Translations under genes and position numbers: made by a program | From: Marivivens donghaensis | GTDB taxonomy: Bacteria; Pseudomonadota; Alphaproteobacteria; Rhodobacterales; Rhodobacteraceae | Length of the DNA: 64,000 nt | Assembly: GCF_023541015.1 (NCBI RefSeq) | Contig: NZ_JALNPR010000002.1 | Location: 248,001 to 312,000 of the forward strand | Direction: 5' to 3' | In this document: one piece after another, positions 1 through 9,403 of the stretch | How positions within the stretch are numbered: the stretch's first letter is position 1 | How the letters are laid out: every line of letters begins with the position of its first letter | Notes under the pieces: generated by a model | What the model was told of the DNA's origin: nothing | Databases searched by the model: none | The model's input: the letters and a program-made list of their open reading frames with translations, nothing else

Positions 1-24
1 TTTCAAAAACCTCCGGTTATAGGA

Positions 25-696
25 TTAACGGAACGCTGTGACTTCGGTCGTATCGAGGGCTCCGTAATCCTCGACGAGAAGAGTGATGGTGTCGCTAGAC
101 GGTCCGCCCAAAGCGGAGTCGACGCGTGCAAAGACCGAAGCCGGAACACTGATCGTTCCGTTTTCGGTTTCGGCCATGATGGACACGCGAACCTGTCCGT
201 TGACGGCCTGAATGGCGGCAGGAACCTCGTCCCAGCCGAATTCGATCATGCCACCGACCTGCGCGCCCAGTTCTTGGACGTGGATCGGTTGGTTGGTGTT
301 GGGATCGGTGTAGGTGACGGTCATCGACGACACGTTCGACGACAGTTCAGCCATCCCGTGAATTTCACCCTGATCGTCGACCCGCGCCATGTTGCCAGGG
401 ACCAGAACAGAGTGACCCAGTAGGCTAGCCGCCGTCGACACGCGATTACCGCCGAGCATATCGCCGAGCGATGTGACCGACGCGTTCACACGGTCGATGC
501 CCTCAACGGTCGAGAACTGCGCCATCTGTGAAATGAATTCGGTGTTGTCCATCGGGGACAGCGGGTCTTGGTTCTGGAGCTGGGTGGTCAGCAGAACTAG
601 GAACTCTTGTTGACCCAACGAATTGGCCTGTTTGTCAGTTGTGACCTGACCCAAGTTGCCGGTGTAGAACGGGTTCGAACCATCAATCGTCGTCAT
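25..696 (-). CDS. flgD: Flagellar hook assembly scaffold protein FlgD
   Basis: FlgD is the hook cap that directs polymerisation of FlgE at the distal end of the growing hook; it is exported by the flagellar type III system and discarded later. The 223-residue protein has the FlgD N-terminal signature near residues 30-65 (QQEFLVLLTTQLQNQDPLSP, then a FISQMAQFSTVEGI-like stretch). A beta-rich C-terminal half fits the FlgD Ig/tudor region. The ATG at 696 has a strong GGAAGGG ribosome site. It follows flgC by 15 bases on the same strand, so flgB-flgC-flgD look co-transcribed. Identification is by motif recognition; the family is highly characteristic. Confidence 0.93.
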   Translation of the reverse strand: MTTIDGSNPFYTGNLGQVTTDKQANSLGQQEFLVLLTTQLQNQDPLSPMDNTEFISQMAQFSTVEGIDRVNASVTSLGDMLGGNRVSTAASLLGHSVLVPGNMARVDDQGEIHGMAELSSNVSSMTVTYTDPNTNQPIHVQELGAQVGGMIEFGWDEVPAAIQAVNGQVRVSIMAETENGTISVPASVFARVDSALGGPSSDTITLLVEDYGALDTTEVTAFR

Positions 697-711
697 CTTG
701 TCGGCCCTTCC

Positions 712-1134
712 TTATTTGCCCATTGCGACGGTGCGCGACATGAGCGTCCGCATGGTCGACACTGCTTCGAGGGTGTTTTGGTATGCGCGGCTAGCTTCCA
801 TCATCTCGACCATCTCTTCTTCGACGTTGACGGTTGAGGCGTAGACAAAGCCATTGGCGTCGGCCAACGGGTGATCCGGGAGAAATTTAGACTCTGGCTC
901 ACGGTCAAGTTGGACAACATCCACAGCGCGCGAGGTCGCTAAGGTGCCTAGATCGCCAATCCGACCCGAATATTCTGTCTCAAACACAGGTCGCATCGCA
1001 CGGTAGGCTTCTTCGGGGGAAGACGCGACAGAACCAGCGTTGGCGATGTTCGACGCCAAGGTGTTCATCCGCACCATCTGTGCAGACATCGCCGTTTTGC
1101 CGAGGTCAAAAATGTTGCTAGGACCGCTCATCAT
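712..1134 (-). CDS. flgC: Flagellar basal-body rod protein FlgC
   Basis: FlgC is a proximal rod subunit of the flagellar basal body. The N-terminus has the rod/hook family signature ([20 protein letters not shown], residues about 15-34), and the C-terminus ends in the paired amphipathic helix typical of axial proteins ([20 protein letters not shown]). At 140 residues it is the usual FlgC length. Two ATG codons in tandem (1134 and 1131) are possible starts. The first forms an ATGA overlap with the flgB stop, which points to translational coupling. Confidence 0.93.
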   Translation of the reverse strand: MMSGPSNIFDLGKTAMSAQMVRMNTLASNIANAGSVASSPEEAYRAMRPVFETEYSGRIGDLGTLATSRAVDVVQLDREPESKFLPDHPLADANGFVYASTVNVEEEMVEMMEASRAYQNTLEAVSTMRTLMSRTVAMGK

Positions 1135-1523
1135 TCACCTCTAATCACAGTCATAAGGCCGGAAATCCGACGGTTCAGAAGTTCAAGGCTGGTTTGATAG
1201 CGAACCGTGTTTTCCGCGAATTCCATCTGTTCCAGCGCCATATCGACGGTATTCCCGTCCATCGACGGCATCACAGCGACGCGGTAACCGTTTTCGCCCG
1301 CAGGCCCAGTGGTCGGCATAGCCATGTGCTGCGACGACGAGGTCCGCAACGAAGCGCCCAGTTGAGTTTGGCGCGATAGTTCTGCTTCAAAATCAAAGTC
1401 TCTGGCTTTGAATCCTGGGACGGACGCGTTGGCGATGTTGGATGCCAAAACGTTGTTCCGCTGTCCGCGCAAAGCCAATGCTTGCGCGTGGATGCCTAAA
1501 CCTTCTCTCAATCCTGTCGTCAT
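1131..1523 (-). CDS. flgB: Flagellar basal-body rod protein FlgB
   Basis: FlgB is the most membrane-proximal rod subunit. The 130-residue protein contains the family signature [20 protein letters not shown] (residues about 21-40) and a C-terminal helix with the pattern [20 protein letters not shown]. The open frame extends upstream to 1649, but the ATG at 1523 gives the usual FlgB N-terminus ([20 protein letters not shown]), and the extension has no rod-family character. The gene is divergent from the acidic protein starting at 1610, leaving about 86 bases for both promoters. Confidence 0.92.
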   Translation of the reverse strand: MTTGLREGLGIHAQALALRGQRNNVLASNIANASVPGFKARDFDFEAELSRQTQLGASLRTSSSQHMAMPTTGPAGENGYRVAVMPSMDGNTVDMALEQMEFAENTVRYQTSLELLNRRISGLMTVIRGE

Positions 1524-1609
1524 AGTTGCTATCCGGTTCTCGGGCGAAGACCGCCAATCAGACCGGAAACTGCAAGGGCTGTGCCAACTGCCCAAAGCCG
1601 GAGCAGCGC

Positions 1610-2449
1610 ATGTCGAAACAAAACCTCCTTCCGCGTTCAAACGCCGCAAAAAAAGCAGTGCGCGCGATCATGCGCAAAATCTCGACCGAGCCAAATAGCC
1701 CTGACATTGCGCGGTTGACCGAACTCTACGACCGAACAACCGACCGTGAAACGCGACGCTTGCTGCGTGCTGTGCGGATGCAAATTTTGACTGCGGAGCC
1801 GACTAAACCAGCCAAATTCATCCCGAAAAAGCTGCCAAAACCTGAGCCAGTGATCGAAGAGCCCATTGAGAAAATCGAAGTCGCTGAGGAAGCTCCGCCA
1901 GCGAAGGTCAAACCCAAAAAGGCATCTTCCATGATGTCGTTGGATCTGTCTGACGCGACGATGCTTCTGCAATTCGGTGGTAACGACGCTGCCGAAGAGG
2001 AAGAAGACCAGTACGAAGCGGATAGCGGCGATACCGATGACATTTCGTTAGATGGTGCCGTGGACGCCCCAACCGACGAACAGGTTCTGGACGAAGTCGT
2101 CTCCGCCCTCGCCGAAGACGAAAGCGACGCGCTGGATAAGTCCAACTTTACATCGCTCGCACCAGCAACCCCTAACACCTTTTCGGCGTCAGAACTCGTG
2201 TTCCCATCCGACGATGGTGACACAAGTCAGTCCGACGTTGACTGGGACCCTTTTGCGGAAGCCGATGAAACGGAGCGATCTGACACCACCGAAGTCGAAG
2301 AGGCCGAGGTGGTCGAACCCCAACCAGAGGCACCCAAACCCGTCAAAGCGAAAAAGGGCGTACCCACTACAGACCTCTCCGCACTGAGCGGCGGTAGTGC
2401 CCTCTTTGACCAGTTAGGCGGAAGCTTTGGCGACGACATGGACGATTAA
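1610..2449 (+). CDS. Acidic protein of unknown function, divergent from flgBCD
   Basis: I do not recognise this 279-residue protein. The start is the ATG at 1610, preceded by GGAG; the frame stays open upstream to 1526, but that would overlap the flgB promoter. The N-terminal 70 residues are basic and probably helical ([12 protein letters not shown], then [13 protein letters not shown]). After them come a Lys/Pro/Glu-rich linker, a long acidic low-complexity stretch, and a Gly/Ser/Asp-rich end ([20 protein letters not shown]). There is no signal peptide, membrane segment or cysteine in the chosen product. Its position next to the flagellar rod genes suggests a possible link to motility, but nothing in the sequence proves one. 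Confidence 0.7.
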   Translation: MSKQNLLPRSNAAKKAVRAIMRKISTEPNSPDIARLTELYDRTTDRETRRLLRAVRMQILTAEPTKPAKFIPKKLPKPEPVIEEPIEKIEVAEEAPPAKVKPKKASSMMSLDLSDATMLLQFGGNDAAEEEEDQYEADSGDTDDISLDGAVDAPTDEQVLDEVVSALAEDESDALDKSNFTSLAPATPNTFSASELVFPSDDGDTSQSDVDWDPFAEADETERSDTTEVEEAEVVEPQPEAPKPVKAKKGVPTTDLSALSGGSALFDQLGGSFGDDMDD

Positions 2450-2478
2450 AAAAGGCGGCCCTCTCGGACCGCCCTTTT
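2448..2478. terminator. Bidirectional hairpin terminator
   Basis: A GGCGG...CCGCC stem with two further G-C pairs inside, flanked by A-runs on the left and T-runs on the right, lies between the convergent ends of the acidic protein gene and the response regulator gene. It can serve both strands. Confidence 0.75.
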
Positions 2479-2502
2479 GTGCCGTGAGTGGCGTTTAAAT
2501 TC

Positions 2503-3105
2503 TTAGACGAGGTTACGATCGCGTGCGATCATCGCTGCCTGCGTACGGTTCCGCGCGTCGAGCTTGCGGCTCAGTGTCTTGACGTGGAGTTTCACAGTCA
2601 CTTCCTGAAGGTCGAGGTCGCGAGCGATCTCTTTGTTCGATTTACCTTCGCAGATGCCGCGCAAAACGTCAGTTTCGCGTTTGGTCAGCAGACCGTCGCC
2701 TGCAGCCGGCGCTTCTTGCATAAAGCCGAACGGGGCGTAGGTTTCACCAGCCGCCATAAAGCGGATCGCTGTCACCATCGACTTCGAGGCAAGCGTTTTC
2801 GGAACAAACCCTGCCGCGCCAGCCTTTAGAGCGGCGTCAGCAACGTCGCGGGTCGCGGTGCCGGACAGGATCGCAACAGGACGACCGTCATTCGACGCGC
2901 GCATCTTGGTCAAACCTTCGAGGCCGTTCATCCCCGGCATGTTGTAGTCGAGGAGAACCACATCGAAGCTACCGGTTTCTTCTGTGATCTTCACAGCTTC
3001 ATCCAATGACGCAGCCGTCTTAACTTCGACGACCCCTTCAGCCATCAAAAAGGCCGCAACAGTCTCTCGAACCAGATCATGGTCGTCTGCGATAAGTACC
3101 CGCAT
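2503..3105 (-). CDS. NarL/LuxR-family response regulator
   Basis: A 200-residue two-domain response regulator. The receiver domain (residues 1-120) has the acidic pocket at the N-terminus (LIADDHD), phosphoacceptor Asp53 (VVLLDYNMPGMNG) and the conserved Lys (GFVPK). A LuxR-type helix-turn-helix occupies about residues 137-195 (LTKRETDVLRGICEGKSNKE, then VTVKLHVKTLSRKL). The ATG at 3105 gives the canonical receiver start; the longer frame to 3267 adds residues unlike any receiver. It faces away from the sensor kinase gene cluster at 3434-6557 across a 328-base intergenic region and is its most obvious partner, although that pairing is inferred from position. Confidence 0.88.
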   Translation of the reverse strand: MRVLIADDHDLVRETVAAFLMAEGVVEVKTAASLDEAVKITEETGSFDVVLLDYNMPGMNGLEGLTKMRASNDGRPVAILSGTATRDVADAALKAGAAGFVPKTLASKSMVTAIRFMAAGETYAPFGFMQEAPAAGDGLLTKRETDVLRGICEGKSNKEIARDLDLQEVTVKLHVKTLSRKLDARNRTQAAMIARDRNLV

Positions 3106-3433
3106 GGTTTGCTCCGTCAATTTTGTGGAGTATCCGCCCTGTGCTAAGGGAGTTGTCCCACCTAATTTCGCGCCTTTAACGACGCCTTGTACATTTTGAT
3201 TATACATCATTTCACCATTCAACCCGAAGAAATCAAACTTCGCTACTAAGGAATGGTTACCGCACAACCAGACGATGTCGTATAATTGCGTACGTATACT
3301 TTAACGTTCTCACGGCAACATAATATATACTTTAGAATACACCAATACCCCTATGCTTGAATGCAACCTACTTCAAAAGGTGCAATCTCAGAGCCTGAAG
3401 AGACCAATCCACCCAGAGGAGATTCGAAAGCAA
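3106..3433. promoter_or_regulatory. AT-rich divergent promoter region
   Basis: This 328-base gap lies between the response regulator (minus strand) and the secreted oxidoreductase-like/kinase genes (plus strand). It is distinctly AT-rich. It holds two copies of TATACTTTA, at 3295-3303 and 3326-3334, 31 bases apart, which resemble -10 elements or a repeated binding site. No convincing gene is present: the open frame from 3353 is an N-terminal extension of the gene starting at 3434. Confidence 0.4.
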
Positions 3434-3955
3434 ATGGAACAGTCGTTTTTAAAACTAGGAAAAATTGTAGCAACCATTTGTTTTGCATCATTTTCAACCA
3501 CCTCTCACGCTGCAGATTTGGCGCAACCAAAAAGTGAAATCATTCTGACGGTCTCTGGTGGAATCGCCTCGACAAACGCCAATGACACGGCAGTTTTTGA
3601 TCTCGACATGATCAAAGAGCTCGGCATGACGTCGATCGAGACAACAACAATTTGGACCGAAGGCGTTCAATCTTTCGTTGGCGTCCCGCTCACAGCTCTA
3701 CTTGAAGCTGTTGAAGCTGAAGGAACTGTCATCAAGGCGACTGCAGTTAACGATTATGCAATCGAAATCCCCCTTGATGATCCAACCAGCACAGCTGCGC
3801 TGATTGCCTATGAAAATAACGGTTCTGTGATGACACTTCGTGACAAGGGGCCCCTCTGGATTGTATATCCCTACGATGAGGCTCCCCAATTCCAAACCGA
3901 AGTCGTTTATTCTCGGAGCATTTGGCAGCTAGATCGTATAGAAATAACGGAGTGA
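3434..3955 (+). CDS. Secreted molybdopterin-oxidoreductase-like domain protein
   Basis: A 173-residue exported protein. A signal peptide runs to about residue 26 (hydrophobic stretch, cleavage near SHAAD). The mature part resembles the oxidoreductase molybdopterin-binding (sulfite-oxidase-like) fold: WTEGVQSFVGVPLTALLEAV, then AVNDYAIEIPLDD, then the segment DKGPLWIVYPYDE and RSIWQLDRIEI at the end. It is too short to be a complete enzyme, and no cofactor-ligating cysteine is visible in the core. It precedes the hybrid kinase gene by 37 bases on the same strand, so it may be a periplasmic sensory or accessory partner. The start was chosen for its GAGGAG ribosome site and signal peptide. Confidence 0.72.
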   Translation: MEQSFLKLGKIVATICFASFSTTSHAADLAQPKSEIILTVSGGIASTNANDTAVFDLDMIKELGMTSIETTTIWTEGVQSFVGVPLTALLEAVEAEGTVIKATAVNDYAIEIPLDDPTSTAALIAYENNGSVMTLRDKGPLWIVYPYDEAPQFQTEVVYSRSIWQLDRIEITE

Positions 3956-3992
3956 TCCGTTAGGTCATGAGTAAATAGAACACGGATGGTTC

Positions 3993-6557
3993 GTGACGGC
4001 TCAAGGCAACAAACAACAGCCCCTAAGATGGGCCCGCTTTGGCATACTTGGTGTGGTTCTCTTGGTGTGCTTTGGCGCGATTGCCATCCTCGGCTTCGAG
4101 GTGAACCGAAAGATTAAGGAACAAGCGACCGCAAGTTCCGATAACGTGCAATGGGTATTGTCCCAGCTGGAAGTTGAGTATCTCAGCTTCCACGCTGCAA
4201 TCACAGAGGCTCAACTCGATGGCGACCTAGGGGATGTTCGGCGACGGTTTGACATCCTTTACAGCCGCGTGGCCACATTCCGCACAGGTCAAGCCTACGA
4301 AACGCTGAGAGGTGAACTGTCGTTTGCTAACCTCCTTGCGGGGCTAAACGCAGCCGTCAACGACATGATCCCGCTGATTGATGGGCCAGACGAAGAACTG
4401 CGCGCTCAATTGCCAGAACTATCTAAACAGGTCGAAATTGTAGGGACTGCCGTTCGGCAAATTGCATTGATCGGCATCGACTATTTTGCTGGCGTCTCAG
4501 ACCGAAGCAGGTCCGAGGTTTGGCTCACCTTGATGCGCGTAGCGGCGCTGACCATGGCGCTCGTCATGGCGCTCGTGATCCTCGCCATCGTTCTGTTCCA
4601 ATTGTATCGCGTCGCGCAACGCAACGCCGAAGTCACACGAACCACCTCTGCCCGCCTTGAAGCGATGGTGTCTTCGACACTCGACGCCGTCATCGTGATC
4701 GATGAGGCTGGGTTGATTGTCGAATATAACGGCGCTGCGGAATACATTTTTGGTTATAGCAGGACCGAAGCCATCGGATCGCCGATGGTCGATATGATTA
4801 TCCCGCTGAAATACCGCAAAGCACACCTTGAGGGTATGAAACGCCACCTTCGGGACGGAAGCACACATGTGGTTGGTCGTGGGCGCATCCAGATGGAAGC
4901 CCTACGCAAAAACGGTGAGCTGTTCCCTTGTGAATTCTCCATCGCGCGGGCGCCCGCATCGAACCGTATTTTGTTCGTGTCATTCCTTCGCGACAACTCC
5001 GCTCAGGTCGCCGCCGAACAAGAACTGCTCAAGGCACGCGATGAGGCTTTGGCTGGCGAACGGACCAAAGCTGAATTCATGGCTGTTATGAGCCACGAAA
5101 TGCGCACCCCGCTCAACGGGATGCTGGGGACGATGGAGCTGCTCGCGGAAACCGAACTCAATCCGCGTCAACGTGATTACCTGCGGATCATCGAAACTTC
5201 TGGTCGATTGCTCTTGCACCACGTGAATGACGTGCTGGACATCGCGCGGCTTGATGCAGGTCGGACAGGTTCTGAGAAGCGGCCGTTTAATTTGTCTGTC
5301 CTCGTGAGCGAAGTCGCGGACGGCCAGCGCAGCCTTGCACATGCGAACCACACGGAACTCGAGATCGATCTCGAAGCGCTCGGTAATCCGACCGTTCTGG
5401 GCGACCAACAACGGTTGCGTCAGGTGCCGCTGAACCTCGTCTCGAACGCGATCAAGTTCACCCGTGACGGCGTCGTTCGCATTGAGGCCGAAAAACTGGG
5501 TGACAGTGATGTGGTCGAATTCCGCATTATCGACAGCGGCATCGGCATCAACGAAGAGGATCTTGATCGGATCTTTGATGACTTCGTGACGCTGGACACG
5601 ACATATGCGCGCGAGTACGGCGGCACGGGCCTCGGCCTTGGGATCGCGAAACGTCTGATTGAATCGCTTGATGGGGCCATTGGCGCAGAGAGCGAACCGG
5701 GCGATGGCAGCCTGTTCTGGTTCCGCCTGCCTCTACCAATCCTATCCAAAGGCGCTGCCGAAACTGTCGAAGTTGAAGCAAAACCAGCGCCGCGCCCAAA
5801 ACCAGAACAATCGCTCGATATTCTTGTGGTCGAGGACAACCAGATCAACCAGTTAGTGGTCGAAGAGATGTTGCGCAAAGAAGGTCACAGCGTGACCCTC
5901 ACCAACGACGGCCAAGAGGGCGTCGCAGCCGCGAACCTGCGTCACTACGATGTTATCTTGATGGATATTTCGATGCCGCGGATGGATGGCGTCGCGGCCA
6001 CCCTAGCCATTCGTAACGGTGACGGACGTTGTCGCGACACACGTATTGTTGCGCTTACCGCAAACGCAGTGCCAGAGGACATTGAACGGTTCAAAGACTC
6101 AGGCATGAACGATGTATTGGTCAAACCGATTTCGCGTGCAAAGCTCGCCAAAGCTCTGAGCATCAAGAGCCCTGAAATCATTGCATCGGCGGCCCCTCGC
6201 GCATTGCCTGCCCTTCTCGACACCGAAGCCGTGCGCGGCCTCTTGAGCGACCTTGGCGCTGAAAGATCGTCGAAACTGCTGAACGCGTTCCTGGCCGAAA
6301 CCGATAGCTTGGTCGACCAGTTCACAACTTCACCCGACAACGACGACAACATCCTGATCGGCGACATTCACAAACTGGCTGGATCGGCGTCTCTCTTTGG
6401 CACACTGCAATTCAGCGATTTGCTACGCGAGCTTGAAGTGTTGGGAAAATCGGGCCGCGCAGATGAAATGCGCGCCAAGCTGTCCGACCTACCGCAATGT
6501 TGGTCTATGACCCGCAATGCACTCGAGGAAATCGCCTCAGAAAACGTCTCGCAATAA
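3993..6557 (+). CDS. Membrane-bound hybrid sensor histidine kinase (PAS-HisKA-HATPase-REC-Hpt)
   Basis: An 854-residue hybrid kinase with a complete internal phosphorelay. Order: TM1 (about 16-36), periplasmic helical sensor region (37-178), TM2 (179-205), PAS (222-335), HisKA with phosphoacceptor His368 ([12 protein letters not shown]), HATPase with N-box Asn485, DSGIGI and GTGLGLG, REC with acidic pocket D615, phospho-Asp658 ([13 protein letters not shown]) and Lys711, and Hpt with His793 ([13 protein letters not shown]). The start is a GTG; the nearby ATG at 3985 is out of frame. The kinase is linked to the upstream secreted protein and divergent from a NarL-type regulator. The ligand is unknown. 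The chain TM-PAS-HK-REC-Hpt resembles ArcB/BarA-type kinases in layout, but orthology is not claimed. Confidence 0.9.
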   Translation: MTAQGNKQQPLRWARFGILGVVLLVCFGAIAILGFEVNRKIKEQATASSDNVQWVLSQLEVEYLSFHAAITEAQLDGDLGDVRRRFDILYSRVATFRTGQAYETLRGELSFANLLAGLNAAVNDMIPLIDGPDEELRAQLPELSKQVEIVGTAVRQIALIGIDYFAGVSDRSRSEVWLTLMRVAALTMALVMALVILAIVLFQLYRVAQRNAEVTRTTSARLEAMVSSTLDAVIVIDEAGLIVEYNGAAEYIFGYSRTEAIGSPMVDMIIPLKYRKAHLEGMKRHLRDGSTHVVGRGRIQMEALRKNGELFPCEFSIARAPASNRILFVSFLRDNSAQVAAEQELLKARDEALAGERTKAEFMAVMSHEMRTPLNGMLGTMELLAETELNPRQRDYLRIIETSGRLLLHHVNDVLDIARLDAGRTGSEKRPFNLSVLVSEVADGQRSLAHANHTELEIDLEALGNPTVLGDQQRLRQVPLNLVSNAIKFTRDGVVRIEAEKLGDSDVVEFRIIDSGIGINEEDLDRIFDDFVTLDTTYAREYGGTGLGLGIAKRLIESLDGAIGAESEPGDGSLFWFRLPLPILSKGAAETVEVEAKPAPRPKPEQSLDILVVEDNQINQLVVEEMLRKEGHSVTLTNDGQEGVAAANLRHYDVILMDISMPRMDGVAATLAIRNGDGRCRDTRIVALTANAVPEDIERFKDSGMNDVLVKPISRAKLAKALSIKSPEIIASAAPRALPALLDTEAVRGLLSDLGAERSSKLLNAFLAETDSLVDQFTTSPDNDDNILIGDIHKLAGSASLFGTLQFSDLLRELEVLGKSGRADEMRAKLSDLPQCWSMTRNALEEIASENVSQ

Positions 6558-6666
6558 GTCGATTGTCCTTTTCGAACAGGTTGACGAAAACCAAAATCCA
6601 GCGCACCCTCCGATCAATATGATCAAATTATCGGGAACCTTTATGGTCCCGCCTTCGGAGGTTTCC

Positions 6667-8037
6667 ATGTCTCAATATCATAACGATCCTGCTTCGGTCA
6701 TCGAATCCGACCGCGCGCATGTGTGGCACCATCTTGCGCAACACAAACCCTTTGAAACGATCGATCCGCAGATCATCGTCGAAGGCAAAGGGATGCGCGT
6801 TTGGGACATCACTGGCAAAGAGCACCTCGATGCTGTGTCGGGCGGTGTATGGACCGTCAACGTCGGTTATGGCCGCACAGAAATTGCTGATGCCGTCCGC
6901 GATCAGCTGGTGAAAATGTGCTACTTCGCCGGCGCTAAGGGGACCATTCCGGGTGCGGAATTCGCACAGCGCTTGATCGAAAAGATGCCGGGTCTGGACC
7001 GCGTCTACTATGCGAACTCGGGTTCCGAGGCGAACGAGAAAGCCTTTAAGATGGTCCGCCAGATTTCGCACAAACACTATGGCGGCAAGAAAAACAAAAT
7101 CCTCTACCGTGACCGCGATTACCACGGCACCACGATTGCTTGCCTTTCCGCAGGTGGCCAGCAAGAACGCAACGCGCAGTATGGCCCGTTTGCACCTGGT
7201 TTTGTTGAGGTTCCGCATTGCCTCGAATACCGCGCTGATCATCCAGGTGAGGGTTATGGCGAACGTGCAGCCCAAGCGATTGAAGATGTGATACTGCGCG
7301 AAGGTCCAGATACCATCGGTGCACTCTGCCTAGAACCGATCACCGCCGGTGGCGGCATCATCGTGCCTCCACAAGGGTATTGGGAACGCGTTCAGGAAAT
7401 CTGTAAGAAATACGATATCCTGTTGCACATCGATGAAGTTGTTTGTGGCCTAGGTCGCACGGGGACTTGGTTCGGCTATCAGCAGTTCGGCATCAAACCC
7501 GATATCGTCACGATGGCCAAAGGCGTCGCGTCTGGTTATGCGGCGATCTCTTGCTGCGTTACCACGAACGAAGTCTTTGAAAAATTCAAAGATGCCGACG
7601 ACCCACTTGGCTATTTCCGCGATATTTCGACCTTCGGCGGCTGCACGGCTGGCCCGGTTGCAGCGCTCGAAAACATGCGCATCATCGAAGAGGAAAACCT
7701 CTGCGAAAATTCTGCAGCGATGGGCAACCGCCTCCACCAGAACCTGCTTGACCTGATGAACAAACACGAATGCATCGGCGAAGTCCGCGGCATGGGTCTG
7801 TTCCAAGGTGCGGAACTGGTCAAGAGCCGCGAAACCCGCGAACCGATGGACGAAAAACGTGTGATGGCGGTCGTTGCGGACTGTCTGAAAAACGGCGTGA
7901 TTATTGGCGCTTCGAACCGCTCTATGCCGGGCTTCAACAATACTCTGTTGTTCGCGCCCGCATTGATCGCGACTGCGGACGATATCGACCAGATCACCGC
8001 TGCGGTCGATCAGGCCCTGACACGCGTGATGGCCTAA
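6667..8037 (+). CDS. tpa: Class III aminotransferase, probable taurine-pyruvate aminotransferase
   Basis: A PLP enzyme of 456 residues. The fold-type I class III features are clear: GSEAN at 119-123, HIDEV with PLP-ring Asp256, and Schiff-base Lys285 in VTMAKGVASGY. The N-terminal SDRAHVWHHLAQHKPFE segment and the LDAVSGGVWTVNVGYGR block match my memory of bacterial taurine-pyruvate aminotransferases, which convert taurine plus pyruvate to sulfoacetaldehyde plus alanine. No tauABC, tauR or xsc genes are adjacent, so the substrate call is tentative and another omega-amino acid is possible. The ATG at 6667 has a GGAGG site 5 bases upstream; the longer frame from 6517 overlaps the kinase gene. 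Confidence 0.75.
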   Translation: MSQYHNDPASVIESDRAHVWHHLAQHKPFETIDPQIIVEGKGMRVWDITGKEHLDAVSGGVWTVNVGYGRTEIADAVRDQLVKMCYFAGAKGTIPGAEFAQRLIEKMPGLDRVYYANSGSEANEKAFKMVRQISHKHYGGKKNKILYRDRDYHGTTIACLSAGGQQERNAQYGPFAPGFVEVPHCLEYRADHPGEGYGERAAQAIEDVILREGPDTIGALCLEPITAGGGIIVPPQGYWERVQEICKKYDILLHIDEVVCGLGRTGTWFGYQQFGIKPDIVTMAKGVASGYAAISCCVTTNEVFEKFKDADDPLGYFRDISTFGGCTAGPVAALENMRIIEEENLCENSAAMGNRLHQNLLDLMNKHECIGEVRGMGLFQGAELVKSRETREPMDEKRVMAVVADCLKNGVIIGASNRSMPGFNNTLLFAPALIATADDIDQITAAVDQALTRVMA

Positions 8038-9279
8038 TCAGCCAACCGAAGCGAGCGCCAAACCGTCGACAACAGCGGTGAAGGCCTCGTTTCGGTTGAT
8101 ACGTGCCATTGGACAGGCGGCGCGTGCCTCGGATTGAACAAGGTTCATGAGACTCGACCCGCCGACCAATACCACGGATGTGATTTTGTCTGGCGTGAGG
8201 CCCGCACCGAAAATCGTCGCATAGATCGCCTCGCGCAGTTGCATCTGAAATTCGGACAGAGCGTCGCCCATCGACCCTGCCGAAATTGGGACATTCAGAC
8301 CATTTTCAACTGACCCCAGATCAATTTTCGCTGACCGTTCGCCCGAGTTGGCGGCGATCTTTCCTGCCTCGACCGCAAAGGCGATTTCGTGGCCAAGCTG
8401 GTCTTCGATTACAGCATGAAGTCGATCCATCGCGTCGCTGTCGACAGCATGACGCTGCATATCCTCGATCAGACGAAGCGTCTCGCGGGTATAGAGAAAC
8501 GGGATCTTGGCCCAAGTTGAGAGATCAACGTAGAGCGATTTGGGCACGGGCAGTAGACCTTCGCCAAAGGTGCGCCGCAACTCTCCGCCATATCCGAAAT
8601 AGGGCATCGCGTGGGCCATCGAAATCGCGTGGTCGAAATCGGTACCGCCCAATCTGATGCCGTGGCTGTGCAGAATATCCAACCGATCGTCATCGCTCTG
8701 GAACACGGAAAAGTCGGATGTGCCGCCGCCGATATCCACGATCAGCCCCGTTTGCCCAACGCCACCGAAAGCACGACTGGCCCAAGCGGCAGCTTCGGGT
8801 TCGAACATAAACTCAACGTCGGTAAAGCCCGCCGCGTGATAGCAGGCCCGCAGGTCATTCTCGGCCTTTTGATCGCGCTCAGCATCGGCAGAGTGGAACC
8901 TGACGGGACGCCCAGACAAAACGCGCGTGCAGGTCTGGCCGATCTGCGCCTCGGCACGGGTTTTCACCTCGACTAAGAACGCCGTTACAATGTCGGCCAG
9001 CGTGCGGCGCTGCCCACCAATCGGGCGCTGTTCGTGAAACAGCGATGTGCCGAGGACCGATTTCAGCGCGCGCATATAGCGCCCCTCATCCCCCGCAATC
9101 AGCGCCTCTGCCGCAGCGGCCCCTATCACCATTTCCCCGCGATCAGCTGGAAAGAACACCGCAGTCGGCAGGGTATCCGCGCCATCCTCAATCGGGAGCC
9201 GACGCAGAACGCCATTTTCAACAATGGCGACGGCGGAATTCGAAGTTCCAAAGTCAATTGCGAGTGTGGGAGCGGTCAT
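8038..9279 (-). CDS. Hsp70-family (YegD-like) ATPase
   Basis: An actin-fold ATPase related to DnaK but only about 413 residues long, so it keeps the nucleotide-binding domain and lacks a standard substrate-binding domain. Phosphate-binding loops are visible: IDFGTSNSAVAI at the N-terminus, VDIGGGTSDFSVF mid-protein, and VLVGGSSLMNLV near the C-terminus. This matches the YegD-like group of Hsp70 paralogues, whose cellular role is poorly known. ATG codons at 9300 and 9297 are alternatives; 9279 was preferred because MTAPTLAIDFG is the usual short lead-in and GGAA lies just upstream. The gene is convergent with the aminotransferase, with their stop codons abutting. Confidence 0.82.
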   Translation of the reverse strand: MTAPTLAIDFGTSNSAVAIVENGVLRRLPIEDGADTLPTAVFFPADRGEMVIGAAAAEALIAGDEGRYMRALKSVLGTSLFHEQRPIGGQRRTLADIVTAFLVEVKTRAEAQIGQTCTRVLSGRPVRFHSADAERDQKAENDLRACYHAAGFTDVEFMFEPEAAAWASRAFGGVGQTGLIVDIGGGTSDFSVFQSDDDRLDILHSHGIRLGGTDFDHAISMAHAMPYFGYGGELRRTFGEGLLPVPKSLYVDLSTWAKIPFLYTRETLRLIEDMQRHAVDSDAMDRLHAVIEDQLGHEIAFAVEAGKIAANSGERSAKIDLGSVENGLNVPISAGSMGDALSEFQMQLREAIYATIFGAGLTPDKITSVVLVGGSSLMNLVQSEARAACPMARINRNEAFTAVVDGLALASVG

Positions 9280-9403
9280 AGGGTATTCCAACGTCATCAA
9301 AGTCTGCGGAGCTACCCAAAATCACGCCACGCGGCAAGTAGGTTGAGGCCTACCCTCTTTGCCTTTGGGCCGTTTCATGGTTGAAGAAGGCAAGAGGTGA
9401 CAC

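Noticed and set aside
1408-1698. Plus-strand frames running through flgB and the start of the acidic protein
   Set aside because: They are shadows in other frames of genes with clear family motifs.
3993-6557. Loss of Hpt function because the motif reads HKLAG instead of HxLKG
   Set aside because: Hpt domains with HKLAG are common, and the histidine and neighbouring glycine are present. No defect is inferred.
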